DNA from: Closterium sp. Naga37s-1
Lineage: Eukaryota > Streptophyta > Zygnematophyceae > Desmidiales > Closteriaceae
DNA length: 64,000 nucleotides
Direction of reading: 5' to 3'
NCBI GenBank assembly: GCA_947471745.1
Contig: CANJKZ010000008.1
Coordinates: forward strand, 1,652,001 to 1,716,000
In this document: positions 55,010 to 64,000 of the stretch, piece after piece
How positions within the stretch are numbered: the stretch's first letter is position 1
Layout of the letters: every line of letters starts with the position of its first letter
Position numbers and translations under genes: made by a program
The notes under the pieces: model-generated
What the model was told of the DNA's origin: nothing
What the model saw: only the letters and a program-made list of their open reading frames with translations
Database searches by the model: none

Positions 55010-55106
55010 AGTGGGGTAGCCCATATGGGGTACAACCCAATTAGGGTTTGCTACTTGTACCCATCTTGCTGCTAGTTCATTCATTCTCGTTCAGTTATTT
55101 CGACAT
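55010..55106 (+). repeat. Remaining part of the 5' LTR of element B
   Basis: 97 bp, AGTGGGGTAGCCC to TTATTTCGACA, continuing the 35 bp at 47525-47559. It is followed by the primer-binding site TGGTTTCAGAGCAGG. Confidence 0.85.
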
Positions 55107-55777
55107 GGTTTCAGAGCAGGTCCTCTCCTAAGACCGGTTTTTTTTTTAGGGCCCACCGAATCGCGCTACCCCACATGTCGCGCCGCCCTGCTAGCGCCGC
55201 GCTGCCCTGCCCTGCCCTGCGTCGCGCTGCCCTGCGCACGCCCTGCCTTGCGTTGCGCCGCCCGCGCACGCCCTGCCCTACGTCGCGCTGCCCGCGCACG
55301 CCTTGCCAGCGCGCCGCTCGCCGCCGCGCTGCGCCGCCCTGCCCGCGCGCTGCTCGCCGCCGCGCTGCGCCGCCCTGCCCGCGTCGCCCTGCCCGCACAC
55401 GCCTTGCCAGCGCGCCGCTCGCCGCCGCGCGCCCTGCTCTGCCCGCGCGCCGCTCGCCGCCGCGTCGCCCTGCCCGCGCGCTGCCCGCCGCCGCACCGCC
55501 GCCCTGCCCGTGCACCGCTCGCTGCAGCTGCGCCGCCCTGCCTGCGCGCCGCTCGTCGCCGCGCCGCCCTGCCCTGCCAGCGCGCCGCTCGCAGCCGCGT
55601 CGCCCTGCCCTGCCTGCGCGCCGCTAGCCGCCGTGCCGCCCTGCCTGAGTGCCGCTCGCCGCCGCGCCGCCCTGCCCTGCCCGCGTGCTGCCCTGCTAGC
55701 TGCCGCCCTGCCCTGATCTGCCTGTGCGCCGCCCTGCTGGCTGCTGCTCTGCCTTGCCCTGCCTGCGTGCTGCCCTG
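55107..55777 (+). other. GC-rich leader of element B
   Basis: About 670 bp built from degenerate CGCCCTGCCCGCGCGCTGC-like repeats. Long frames are open on both strands because of composition; they encode Ala/Arg-rich sequence with no domain and are not counted as genes. Confidence 0.8.
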
Positions 55778-55994
55778 TGTCAGAATATGTTGTTTGTGTA
55801 GCCTGCAGTGGGGTACGCAATAGTGAGTACAGCCCTTTAGGGTTTGCTATTTGTATCCTACTGCTTGCTAGTCCAATCATTCCTTCCTCATTTCTGTTCG
55901 TGCACACAACTCTCGCTCGTACTTGGCGCCTCCTTCCTAGTCTTACCTTGGCCTAGGCTACTATGCCTAGGCCCGTCTGCTAGTATGTTTGACA
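55778..55994 (+). repeat. 5' LTR of the gag-less element
   Basis: 217 bp, TGTCAGAATATG to GTATGTTTGACA. The first ~110 bp align with the shorter LTRs of elements B and C. Confidence 0.93.
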
Positions 55995-56194
55995 TGGTTT
56001 CAGAGGGCGGCATGTCTGCCGCCTTCCTGTGTATGGGCCCACCACCTGCTTCCGCTGCCGTACTGTCCGCCGCGCGCCCCGTGGTGCGCGGCGCCGAAAT
56101 TAGGGTTTCTGCCCGCCGCGCGCTCGGGGCGCGTGGCGGCTTACCTCTCCGTGGCGCCCGTCGTGGTGCCCTCGGGGGTCCGCGCGGCCTCCCC

Positions 56195-56680
56195 TCCTGT
56201 CGTCCGTCGTGGCGATCACGGGGGCCCGCGCGGCCTCCCCTCCCGTCGTCCGTCGTGGCGACCACGGGGGCCCGCGCGGCCTCCCCTCCCGTCGTCCGTC
56301 GTGGCGACCACCGGGGCCCGCGCGGCCTCCCCTCTCGTCGTCCGTCGTGGCGACCACGGGGGCCCGCGCGGCCCCCCCTCCCGTCGTCCGTCGTGGCGAC
56401 CAAGGGGGCCCGCGCGCGGTCCCCTCTCGTCGCCCGTCGTGGCGACCACAGGGGCCGCGCGGCCTCCCCTTCCCGTCGCCCGTCGTGGCGCTCCGGGGGG
56501 CCCGCGCGGCGCCCTTCCCGTCACCCGTCGCGGCGGCTCTGGGGGCCCGCGCGGTGCCCTTCCCGTCGCCCGTCGCGGCGGCTCTGGGGGCCCGCACGGC
56601 GCCCTTCCCGTCGCCCGTCGCGGCGGCCCTGGGGGGCCGCGCGACTCCCTTTCTCGTCGCCCGTCGGGGCGCCCTGGGGG
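56195..56680 (+). repeat. 46-bp tandem array inside the gag-less element
   Basis: About ten copies of a 46-bp unit centred on GTCGTCCGTCGTGGCGACCA then CGGGGGCCCGCGCGGC, with divergence increasing rightward. Since 46 is not a multiple of three, the translation cycles through all frames, giving long but meaningless frames on both strands. Confidence 0.85.
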
Positions 56681-56924
56681 CCGCGCTCTTCCCCCCCCTT
56701 CCTCCTACCTTTCACCTGCAGCGGCCGCCCCTGGAGCCGCCCCTGGAGCAGCCCGCACCTGCAGCAGCCGCCCCTGGAGCAGCCCGTGCCTGCAGCAGCC
56801 GCCCCAGGACCAGCCCGCACCTGCAGCAGCCGCCCCTGGAGCAGCCCGTGCCTGCAGCAGCCGCCCCAGGACACGCGCCAGCTGCCCCTGCAGCAGCCCG
56901 CGGCCCGTCCCTGCAGCCCGTCCC

Positions 56925-56959
<35 letters not shown>

Positions 56960-57576
56960 TGCTGCCCATTGCTCCCATTCCGCCGTGCGTTCCACGGTGG
57001 TGGGGGTGTGGGGTGGCGAGCATGGGGGTGCGAGGTGTGGGTGCTCCCCTTCCCTTTCCCCTCCTCCTTTTTTCGTCTCCCACTGCTGCAGCTGCTGCTG
57101 AGGGGGGTGGAGGTGTGGGAGCCGCGGGGAGTGGAGCTAGGGGGGTGATGTGGGAGTGGAGCTAGGGGTGCAGCAGGGGGTGTGTGGGGGGGGTGTGGGA
57201 CAGTTGGAGGAGGTTGAGTGGAGGCTGTCGTCGTGTCGTCCGCAGCGCCTGTAGTCCGGGGTTCTAGTGGCCGCCGGTAGCTCAGAGAGCTTGCTGCACC
57301 TGTCGCCCGTGTGTCCGTTGCTCCTGCCGCTCGTCGCAGCCGCAGAGCCTGTTACTCCTGTAATCCGGGGCACTAGCCGCCGGTAGCCACTGAGTGCGCA
57401 CTCCTGTTGCCCGTGTGTCTGCAGCTTCAGTCGTCACCTCCCATCTTCTCTCCTCTCGCAGTCCCTCCTCCTCCTCACTTGCCCTCTGTGACTGCCTCTA
57501 GCTCTGCTCATTAATTGTGAACTATTGCTATGACTGCTCATTGTGCTGATTACACCCCACTTTGGCTATGGGGGTG

Positions 57577-57793
57577 TGTCAGAATATGTTGTTTGTGTAG
57601 CCTGCAGTGGGGTACTCAATAGTGAGTACAGCCCTTTAGGGTTTGCTATTTGTATCCTGCTGCTTGCTAATCCAATCATTCCTTCCTCATTTCTGTTCGT
57701 GCACACAACTCTCGCTCGTACTTGGCGCCTCCTTCCTAGTCTTACCTTGGCCTAGGCTACTAAGCCTAGGCCCGTCTGCTAGTATGTTTGACA
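57577..57793 (+). repeat. 3' LTR of the gag-less element
   Basis: 217 bp, about four differences from 55778-55994. Confidence 0.93.
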
Positions 57794-60700
57794 CCCTGCT
57801 GCTAGCGCGCCCGCCTGCCCTGCCCACAATGGCAACTCTCAGCGTCCTCACCTTCGATCCGGAGGGCCGCCCGATAGAGTTCGATGCGTGGCTCGATGAC
57901 TTACAGCTTTTCCTACTGAGCGACTCTAGGGACGGAGTTTCGCTGTTTGACCTCACGTCTGGAGCCTCTCTCACCCCTCCCGCCACAGCTGACAGTGCGA
58001 CTCGCTCACAGTGGCTTACCCGTGACGCTGCTGCTCGCCTAGCCGTTCGCAACCACTTACCGTTAGCCGAACGCGCTCACTTCGGACAGCACAAGAATGC
58101 TAGAGCCCTGTACGACGCTGTAGTCGGTCGTTACTCCTCCCCGGCCACTGCTGCTCTAGGCCGCCTTCTACTGCCCTACCTGTTTCCCGAGCTGTCCGCC
58201 TTTGCCACAGTTGCCGACCTAGTCACTCACCTTCGCACTAGTGACACTCGCTACCGCGCCGCACTTCCCGCCGAGTTCCTCGCCAAGAACCCCCCTCCCA
58301 TGTACATCACTCTCTACTTCATCGTCACCCGCCTCCCTGACTCTCTTAGCGCAGTCAGGGACCTCCTCCTCGCCCTTGACCCCACAGACCTCACTGTCGA
58401 CCTGCTCGAGAAGCAACTCCTTGCAGCTGAGACCAGCATAGTCGCTGTAGGCGCTTCTCGTGGCACTCCTCGCACTCCCTTCTTTGAGGGGTGTTCGCCC
58501 TCCCCCCTTGTCCCCTCAGTCGCTTCTGCTGCAGCTGTTGACTACCTTCGTGCTGAGGAGGTAGGATCTGCGTCTGCTCCTAGTGGGAGGCGCCGCAGCG
58601 GCAGGGGCAAGGGAGGAAGGGGTGGTGGGGGTGGCGGCGGTGGAGGCGGTGGTGGGGGCAGTGGAGGCGGTGGAGGTGGCGGTGGTGGCGGAGGGAGTGG
58701 TGGTGAGGGTGGAGGCGGTGGTGGCGGCGGTGGTGGCGGCAGTGGGAGTAGTGGCGGCGGCAGTGGTGGCGGCAGTGGGAGTGGTGGCGGCGGCAGTGGT
58801 GGCGGCCGGGGTGGTACCAGTCAGAGGGGAGGCTTTGGAGGTGGTCAGAGGCAGCAGCAGCAGCGTCAGAGTGAGACCCCTTCGCCCTAGGAGCTTCGTG
58901 AGTGGTTTGCTCAGCGTGGGGCGTCTGGGGGTAGTGTTCGCTGCTAGTACGTCATTCGCACAGGTGACCGCACTGGTCAGACATGCGGGAAGGTTGGTCA
59001 CACCCATCCCGCTGCTTCTCCCGTCTTAACGACGCCTTTTGCGCAGAGTTTCATGACGCGAATGAGCTCCCCCGATGGGCAGAGCTGCTTAGGAGGGGTG
59101 TGGATATCTTTGCTCTTGATTATGATGCTATCCTTGCTGCCATGTATGCAATGACTATTAGTGCTGAGGGTGACGGTTACTTGTGTATGCCGCCCGACCC
59201 ATGTATAGAGGCTGCTGCTCTAGGTGCTAGTGAGTTTGCTCTCTCTGGTACTGTGCCTGCTGAGGCCTTGCACACCTTCACACTTGACTCATGTGCTTCT
59301 CGCTGTTTCTTTCGCGATAGTACCACAGTCACACCGCTCCCTGCACCTGTTGTTGTCTCTCTGGCTGACCCCTCTGGGGACCCAGTCCTTGCACGTTCCT
59401 CCACTGTTCTCCCATGTCCGGCGGTTTTGTCTGGCTCACTGTCAGGTCTTCACCTCCCCTCGTTTTCTACGAACTTGGTGAGCAACGCCGTCCTTCAGGA
59501 TGTATGGGTTGACACCTTTACTCCAGGAAGGCAGCGTGTGGCGATCTGTACGTGCTCCCGGACGGGCCGTCACCTGGCCACCCGTCAGCCTGGGTCGAGT
59601 CTGTACACACTGACTACTGTGTCTCCTCAGGTAGCTGCGTCTGCGTCCGCGTCAGGTCAGCTAGCGGCCCCCTGCTCGTGTCTCGCCCTATAGCACCAGA
59701 CGCTCCTTTGGCACCACCGCCTTGGTCACCCCTCAGTGCAGCGCCTCCGTGGCATGCACTCCCGTCTCCTTGTCTCTGGTCTTCCCAAGTCTCTGCCTCC
59801 CCTCCCACCCTCGCCTGCCCCTCCCTGCCTTCCCTGTGTCGAGGGACGGCAGCGCGCCGCTCCTCACTCCTCCTCGTTTCCCCCGACGACTGCTCCCCTG
59901 CAGACTCTCCACATGGACGTGTGGGGCCCAGCCCGCGTCCGTGGACAGGGCCGCGAGCGCTACTTTCTGCTGGTTGTTGACAACTACTCGCGTTACACCA
60001 CGGTCTTCCCCTTGGATCCGCGCTGTCCGTCTCCAGCTCCGCGAGCGGTTCCACGCGGACCTTCCAGTCCTGCGGGACTTTTGTCGTGGTGAGGGCGTTC
60101 GCCACTCATTCACGCTTCCGGCCTCTCCGCAGCAGAATGGGGTTGCTGAGCGCCGCATTGGCTTAGTCATGGAGGTCGCTCGTACCTCCTTGATCCATGC
60201 GGCTGCCCCCCATTTTCTGTGGCCGTTTGCGGTCCGGTACGCTGCGCATCAGCTCAACCTCTGGCCCCGTGTCTCCTTGCCGGAGACCTCGCCGACACTG
60301 CGTTGGACGGGGGAGGTTGGCGATGCGTCGGTGTTCCGGGTCTGGGGCTCTCGTGCCTTTGTCCGCGATATGTCCGTGGACAAGCTCTCCTCCCGCGCCA
60401 TTCCCTGCGTCTTCCTTGGCTTTCCCCCTGACGCGCCTGGCTGGCGGTTTTACCACCCCAGCACGCGCCGTGTCCTGCCCTCTCAGAACATCACGTTCGA
60501 CGAGTCGTTTCCCTTTTACCGTCTCTTCCCCTACCGCACTGCCCCTCTTCCCCCCCCCCCCCCGCCGCTCTTCCTAGCACCAGGTCCTCCTCCGGTAGAC
60601 CCCCTCCCCCCTCAGGGTCCTGCTCCCTCAAGTGTGTCTCAGGTAGACCCTGTCGAGCCTGTCGAGGTCGCTGTCGACTCTGGTGCTGCTGGGGGTGGTG

Positions 60701-61967
60701 CTGGTGGGGGTGGTGCTGCTGGGGGTGCTGAGTCCGAGCGTGCGAAGCCTGGGGGTGCTGAGCCTGAGAGTGCGGAGCCTGGGGGTGCTGAGCCTGAGGT
60801 TGCTAAGTCTGAGGGTGCGGAGCCTGGGGGTGCTGAGCCTGAGCGTGCGGAGCCTGGGGGTGCTGAGCCTGGGGGTGCTGAGCCAGAGCGTGCTGAGCCT
60901 GGAGGTACTTTGTCTGCTGGAGGTCCTACGGGTGTCTCGTCACGGCGTGAGCCTCTCTCTCCACCGCAGCTGTGCGAGTGGTTTGCTAGGCGCTGGAGCC
61001 TTCGGAGTGGCGCTGCTGGAGCTGGGGGGCCTGCCGGTGGAGGCCCAGGAGCTGGAGGCACTGGAGCTGCTGGTCCCGGAGGTGCTCGTACTGGAGGTAC
61101 TGGATCTGCTGGAGCTGGAGGTGCTGCAGGCGTTGGAGCTGGAGCTGCTGGAGGTGCAGGAGCCGCTAGTCCCGAGAGTGCTCGTACTGGAGGTACTGGA
61201 GCTGCAAGAGCTGGAGGTGCTACAGGAGTTGGAGCTGGAGGCGCTGGAGTTGGAGCTGGTGGCGCTGGAGTTGGAGCTGCTGGAGGTGCTGGAGCCGCTG
61301 ATCCCGGAGGTGCTCGTGCTGGAGGTCCTGGAGCTGCTGGAGCTGGAGGTGCTGCAGGAGTTGGAGCTGGAGGCGCTGGAGCTGGAGCTACTGGAGGTGC
61401 TGCAGGTGTTGGAGCTGGAGGCGCTGGAGCTGGAGCTGCTGGAGGTGCTGGAGCCGCTGGTCCTGGAGGTGCTCGTACTGGAGGTACTAGAGCTGCTGGA
61501 GCTGGTGGTACTGTAGGCGTTGGAGCTGGAGACTCTGGGGCCGGGGGTGCTGGTGCTGTCGGTGCTAGTTCTGGAGGCAGTGTGCGGCCGCGACCGTACT
61601 TCGTTCCACTGCTTCAGCAGGTTCTTGGTCTCCCGCCTTCTACTGGCCTTACTCCTCCCTTACCGTGTCCACCGCCTGACCAGTCGCAGCCGCAGTTACA
61701 GCCAGCCTCCCCAGTGCCTGCTCCTTCTCCTTACACTGAGCAGACAGAATCTCTTACAGAGCGTCGTGAGCCTGCGTCTCGTCCTGCGTCGCCTGTTCGC
61801 GCTGTTTGCACTGGTCGTCGTGTTCCGCGTCAGCGTCCTCCTCCTGTCCCAGGCACGCACCAGATGGCACTTCGTCCTTCCTCTGTTCCACAGCGTGTCC
61901 CTCTGCCGTCTCCTCCAGCGTCCTCTCTTCTTGACGTTCCTGACCCGCCGTCCGACCTTGCTCGTGC

Positions 61968-62786
61968 TGTTATAGTTACAATAGGCTTGAATGTGCCTAA
62001 AACGAAAGATAGAGAGCACAAACGGATTTCTGCACAGCGGCTTCAAACGTTGATAGCGTTCTTCTCACAGCTGCAAATGACTTGATTCAAATTGGATCTG
62101 GAGCGTCTTCACGTCGTCTACAATTAGCAATTTAGATTGCACGATTTGATAAAGAATTGACGACACAGCGTTGGTTTGAACGAACGGTACTATGGCAGCC
62201 ACTATAGTCTTAGAACACAAGATAGGAAGAGTTACGAGTTGGGAATGACTCCCAGCTCCTACAAACCCCAAGAGCCGAGGTACAGTGATGTGGAACAGTG
62301 CCACACTGTCCCCAACCACGAAGGGTCTCGAAACTACCCTTCACTAGGGCCTACACCAAGTGAAATGTTACACTACACAAAGTAATGTAACTATCTTCAA
62401 TATCTTGAGGTGTACCCTTTTGGCGAGCTTCGAAATCACTTGAGGCTTGACACCAAGGCTCGGGCTCTTCATCACAAACTCATCCTTGAGTTCTTGATGG
62501 GTCTGCTGCACACACCTGCGACACGCCGAACGTTCGACACAGGACAAAATAGAAACCGCGCACGACAAAATAGAAACCGCGCGCGAGACACAAACGACCG
62601 CGTAACACGCGTCTAGCGATAACTCGCTATTGACTCGACACACACACTCGACATCATGACTCAACATTCACACACAATTATAAGCATGAAATATATATTA
62701 TCCCATGCCCTCATACCATTCCATACACACACACATTCACGCACACGGACAACAAGCCGAGTGCAAACCGTAGGGTTGCACCAACA
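61968..62786 (-). repeat. 3' LTR of element D
   Basis: 819 bp, clearly related to the 798-bp LTRs of copia-3 (same TGTTGGTGCAACCC start and GTAACTATAACA-like end in element orientation). A local duplication near 62.54-62.58 kb (CAAAATAGAAACCGCGC twice) explains part of the extra length. Confidence 0.93.
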
Positions 62787-62827
62787 AACTCCCCCTCGGA
62801 TTGTTGGCCTTAGGATATGTTGCTCTC

Positions 62828-64000
62828 TCAGTTCAGAGCCATCCCAGCCAGCTTGCAACACTTCCAATGCTGCTGCTCCACCAGCCTCTTGGTCATCATG
62901 TCAGCCGGCTGCCCCGTGGTCTTCACGTAGCGCAACTCAACTTCACCCGCGGTTACCATGCTCCTCGTCCAATGCCACTTCACTCTCATGTGCTTCGTGA
63001 GTCCATGCAACACAGGGTTCTTAGCAAGAGCAATGGCACCCTGGATGTCACAGTACAGTGGGGTAGGTCCTTGCTGCTCCTCCCCCAATTCAGCCAACAA
63101 ACGCCGCTGCCACACAATCTCCCGTACGGCACGGAAGAGTGCCATGTACTCGGACTCCACCGAGCTCAAAGCTTGGTCAACCTGCTTCTTGCTCTCCCAA
63201 GCAGTTGGGCCTCCACCAACACAGCATATGAAGCCTCCCACACTTGTCATGTCCTCTGGTTCTGATGCATATGAAGCATCCGAGTAGACGGTGAGGAACA
63301 AACGCCCGGGTTCAACACCATCCGCGCCCTTTTGGCGCCTTTGTGCCGCCGCCGAGTATTGCAGCCCAACGGTCGGTGTTTGGCCAAGATACTTGGCCAC
63401 CCTCATTCCAGCTGCTACCTGCTCCTCATTAGGGCATTGCACAACCCTAGCCAGCTGCCCGGTAGCAAACGCGACGTCCGGTCGGGTGTTTACTGCCGCA
63501 TACATGAGGCTGCCCACCAACGAGTGAAATCGGCGCCTCTCCTCTTCACCAACGCTCTCCTCCTCTGGTCCCTTCACACACTTGAACCCAGAGGGAAAGG
63601 GTGTAGCCACATGGCCTTCACTCTGCCCAAAGTTGGCAGCCAATGCCTCCAGGTACTTTCGTTGATGCACCCGCATGCACCGCTTCTCCACATCTCGTTC
63701 GATGTGGAGCCCAAGGTAGAAGCTCACGTCACCAAGGGCCTTGCACTTGAACTTGTCTTGAAGCTTCAGCATCACCTCCTTCACAAGGTCAGAAGAGGGT
63801 GAGAAAATGAGGATGTCATCCACATAAACCACCATGAAACTCCTCTGCTCCCCCTCGCCAAGCATGAACAAGGAGTGATCGGCCGTTGAGGGAGTGAAGC
63901 CGATCCCCTCCAACACTTCGCGCAGCTTCATGTACCATTGCCTAGGGGCCTGCTTCAGCCCATAGAGGGCCTTCTTCAGCTTCCACACTCTGCCACTACC
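62828..64000 (-). CDS. Element D reverse transcriptase (C-terminal part) and RNase H
   Basis: At least 386 codons, running off the window edge. The sequence starts in the RT fingers/palm (LKKALYGLKQAPRQWY), with the catalytic loop YVDDILIFSPSS, then LGLHIERD, the connection domain, and RNase H with YSDASYASEPED and SSVESEYMALF, ending with PADMMTKRLVEQ. This is the typical C-terminal end of copia pol. No break is seen in this part. Confidence 0.93.
   Translation of the reverse strand, partial: GSGRVWKLKKALYGLKQAPRQWYMKLREVLEGIGFTPSTADHSLFMLGEGEQRSFMVVYVDDILIFSPSSDLVKEVMLKLQDKFKCKALGDVSFYLGLHIERDVEKRCMRVHQRKYLEALAANFGQSEGHVATPFPSGFKCVKGPEEESVGEEERRRFHSLVGSLMYAAVNTRPDVAFATGQLARVVQCPNEEQVAAGMRVAKYLGQTPTVGLQYSAAAQRRQKGADGVEPGRLFLTVYSDASYASEPEDMTSVGGFICCVGGGPTAWESKKQVDQALSSVESEYMALFRAVREIVWQRRLLAELGEEQQGPTPLYCDIQGAIALAKNPVLHGLTKHMRVKWHWTRSMVTAGEVELRYVKTTGQPADMMTKRLVEQQHWKCCKLAGMALN

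Larger units (their letters stand above)
55778..57793 (+). mobile_element. Non-autonomous LTR element without gag or pol, inserted in the leader of element B
   Basis: A 2,016-bp element with 217-bp LTRs differing at about four positions and TSD CCCTG (55773-55777 and 57794-57798). After the 5' LTR comes the primer-binding site TGGTTTCAGAGG; before the 3' LTR is a polypurine tract in GGCTATGGGGGTG. The 1.58-kb interior has no gag, protease, integrase or RT. It consists of a GC-rich tandem array (about 56.2-56.68 kb), CTGCAGCAGCCGCCCC repeats (56.72-56.9 kb), a C-run and a GT-rich tail. LTR sequence and priming sites match the local copia family, which presumably supplies its proteins. It resembles TRIM/LARD-type elements. 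Confidence 0.9.
47525..61967 (+). mobile_element. copia element B, host of three nested insertions
   Basis: The outer copia element starts with a 132-bp 5' LTR whose first 35 bp (47525-47559) are parted from the rest (55010-55106) by element C. A primer-binding site TGGTTTCAGAGC and a GC-rich leader follow (55107-55777), then the gag-less element (55778-57793). Gag starts at 57829 (MATLSVLTFDPEGRP), with a Gly-rich block (58.62-58.82 kb), protease (near 59.28 kb), integrase (about 59.7-60.4 kb), an Ala/Gly/Glu repeat linker (60.68-61.58 kb) and the first RT-region codons, where element D interrupts at 61968. It is broken, with several further breaks. Its 3' half lies outside the window. Confidence 0.88.
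61968..64000 (-). mobile_element. copia element D, inserted in element B and cut by the window edge
   Basis: A minus-strand element of the copia-3 family. Its 3' LTR (819 bp, 61968-62786) lies at the left, and the polypurine tract and RT-RNase H follow to the right. It interrupts the RT region of element B. The visible pol part is open throughout. The other LTR and its target duplication lie outside; the 5 bp before the LTR are CGTGC. Confidence 0.93.

Noticed and set aside
55111-55907. Ala/Arg-rich frames in the leader of element B
   Set aside because: Composition-driven: degenerate CGCCCTGC repeats and few stop codons. The region lies between a primer-binding site and gag.
55844-57165. Long overlapping frames of 300-430 codons on both strands in the gag-less element
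   Set aside because: They run through a 46-bp array whose length is not a multiple of three and through GC-rich DNA without stops. All frames encode the same shifted Arg/Pro/Ala repeats with no domain.
1-64000. tRNA, rRNA or CRISPR features
   Set aside because: No cloverleaf with a GGTTCRA T-loop, no rRNA-like sequence and no spacer-repeat array was seen. The tandem repeats are minisatellites without unique spacers.

Overview
The window looks like nuclear DNA of a green plant-lineage organism. Host exons have GT-AG boundaries, many of them GTGAGT donors. The recognisable host genes are a plant FyPP/PP6-type phosphatase, an mTERF family protein and a CPBP (CAAX) protease exon. Most of the rest is Ty1/copia retrotransposons with very GC-rich, glycine-rich gag regions. 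My best guess is a streptophyte alga, perhaps a zygnematophyte; this rests on remembered similarity of the copia proteins and cannot be proved from the window.

Layout. 0-9.5 kb: an eroded endonuclease fragment of a mobile element, split by a nearly whole minus-strand copia element (764-7823, identical LTRs, TSD CTTCA), then AT-rich DNA and a Ty3/gypsy integrase remnant. 9.5-14.75 kb: a heavily decayed copia copy. 15.4-23.3 kb: an unrecognised multi-exon, probably multi-pass membrane protein gene on the minus strand. Its introns hold a 3.9-kb Penelope-like element (17434-21363, 60-bp TSD) and a solo LTR (22384-22993, TSD CAGGG). 23.3-28.5 kb: mostly unassigned, partly AT-rich. 28.5-30.7 kb: an mTERF gene with a long acidic tract. 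30.7-32.2 kb: minisatellites and one CPBP protease exon. 33.05-44.8 kb: a decayed PP6 catalytic-subunit gene, with a 6.2-kb copia element in one intron and a 2-kb LINE inserted at the very start of one exon.

45.2-64 kb is a nest of elements. A pogo-type transposase gene (minus strand) is cut by LTR element A (46477). A is cut by copia element B (47525). B carries three further insertions: copia element C in its 5' LTR (47560-55004, TSD GCTAT), a 2.0-kb LTR element without gag or pol in its leader (55778-57793, TSD CCCTG), and a minus-strand copia element D in its RT region (61968 to the window edge). D belongs to the same family as the element inside the PP6 gene.

The most interesting object is the Penelope-like element. 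It has 402-bp pseudo-LTRs with a hammerhead-ribozyme-like motif, an extra lysine-rich ORF1, no visible GIY-YIG endonuclease, and a possible -1 frameshift heptamer joining ORF1 to the reverse transcriptase. The gag-less LTR element that shares LTR sequence with the local copia family comes second.
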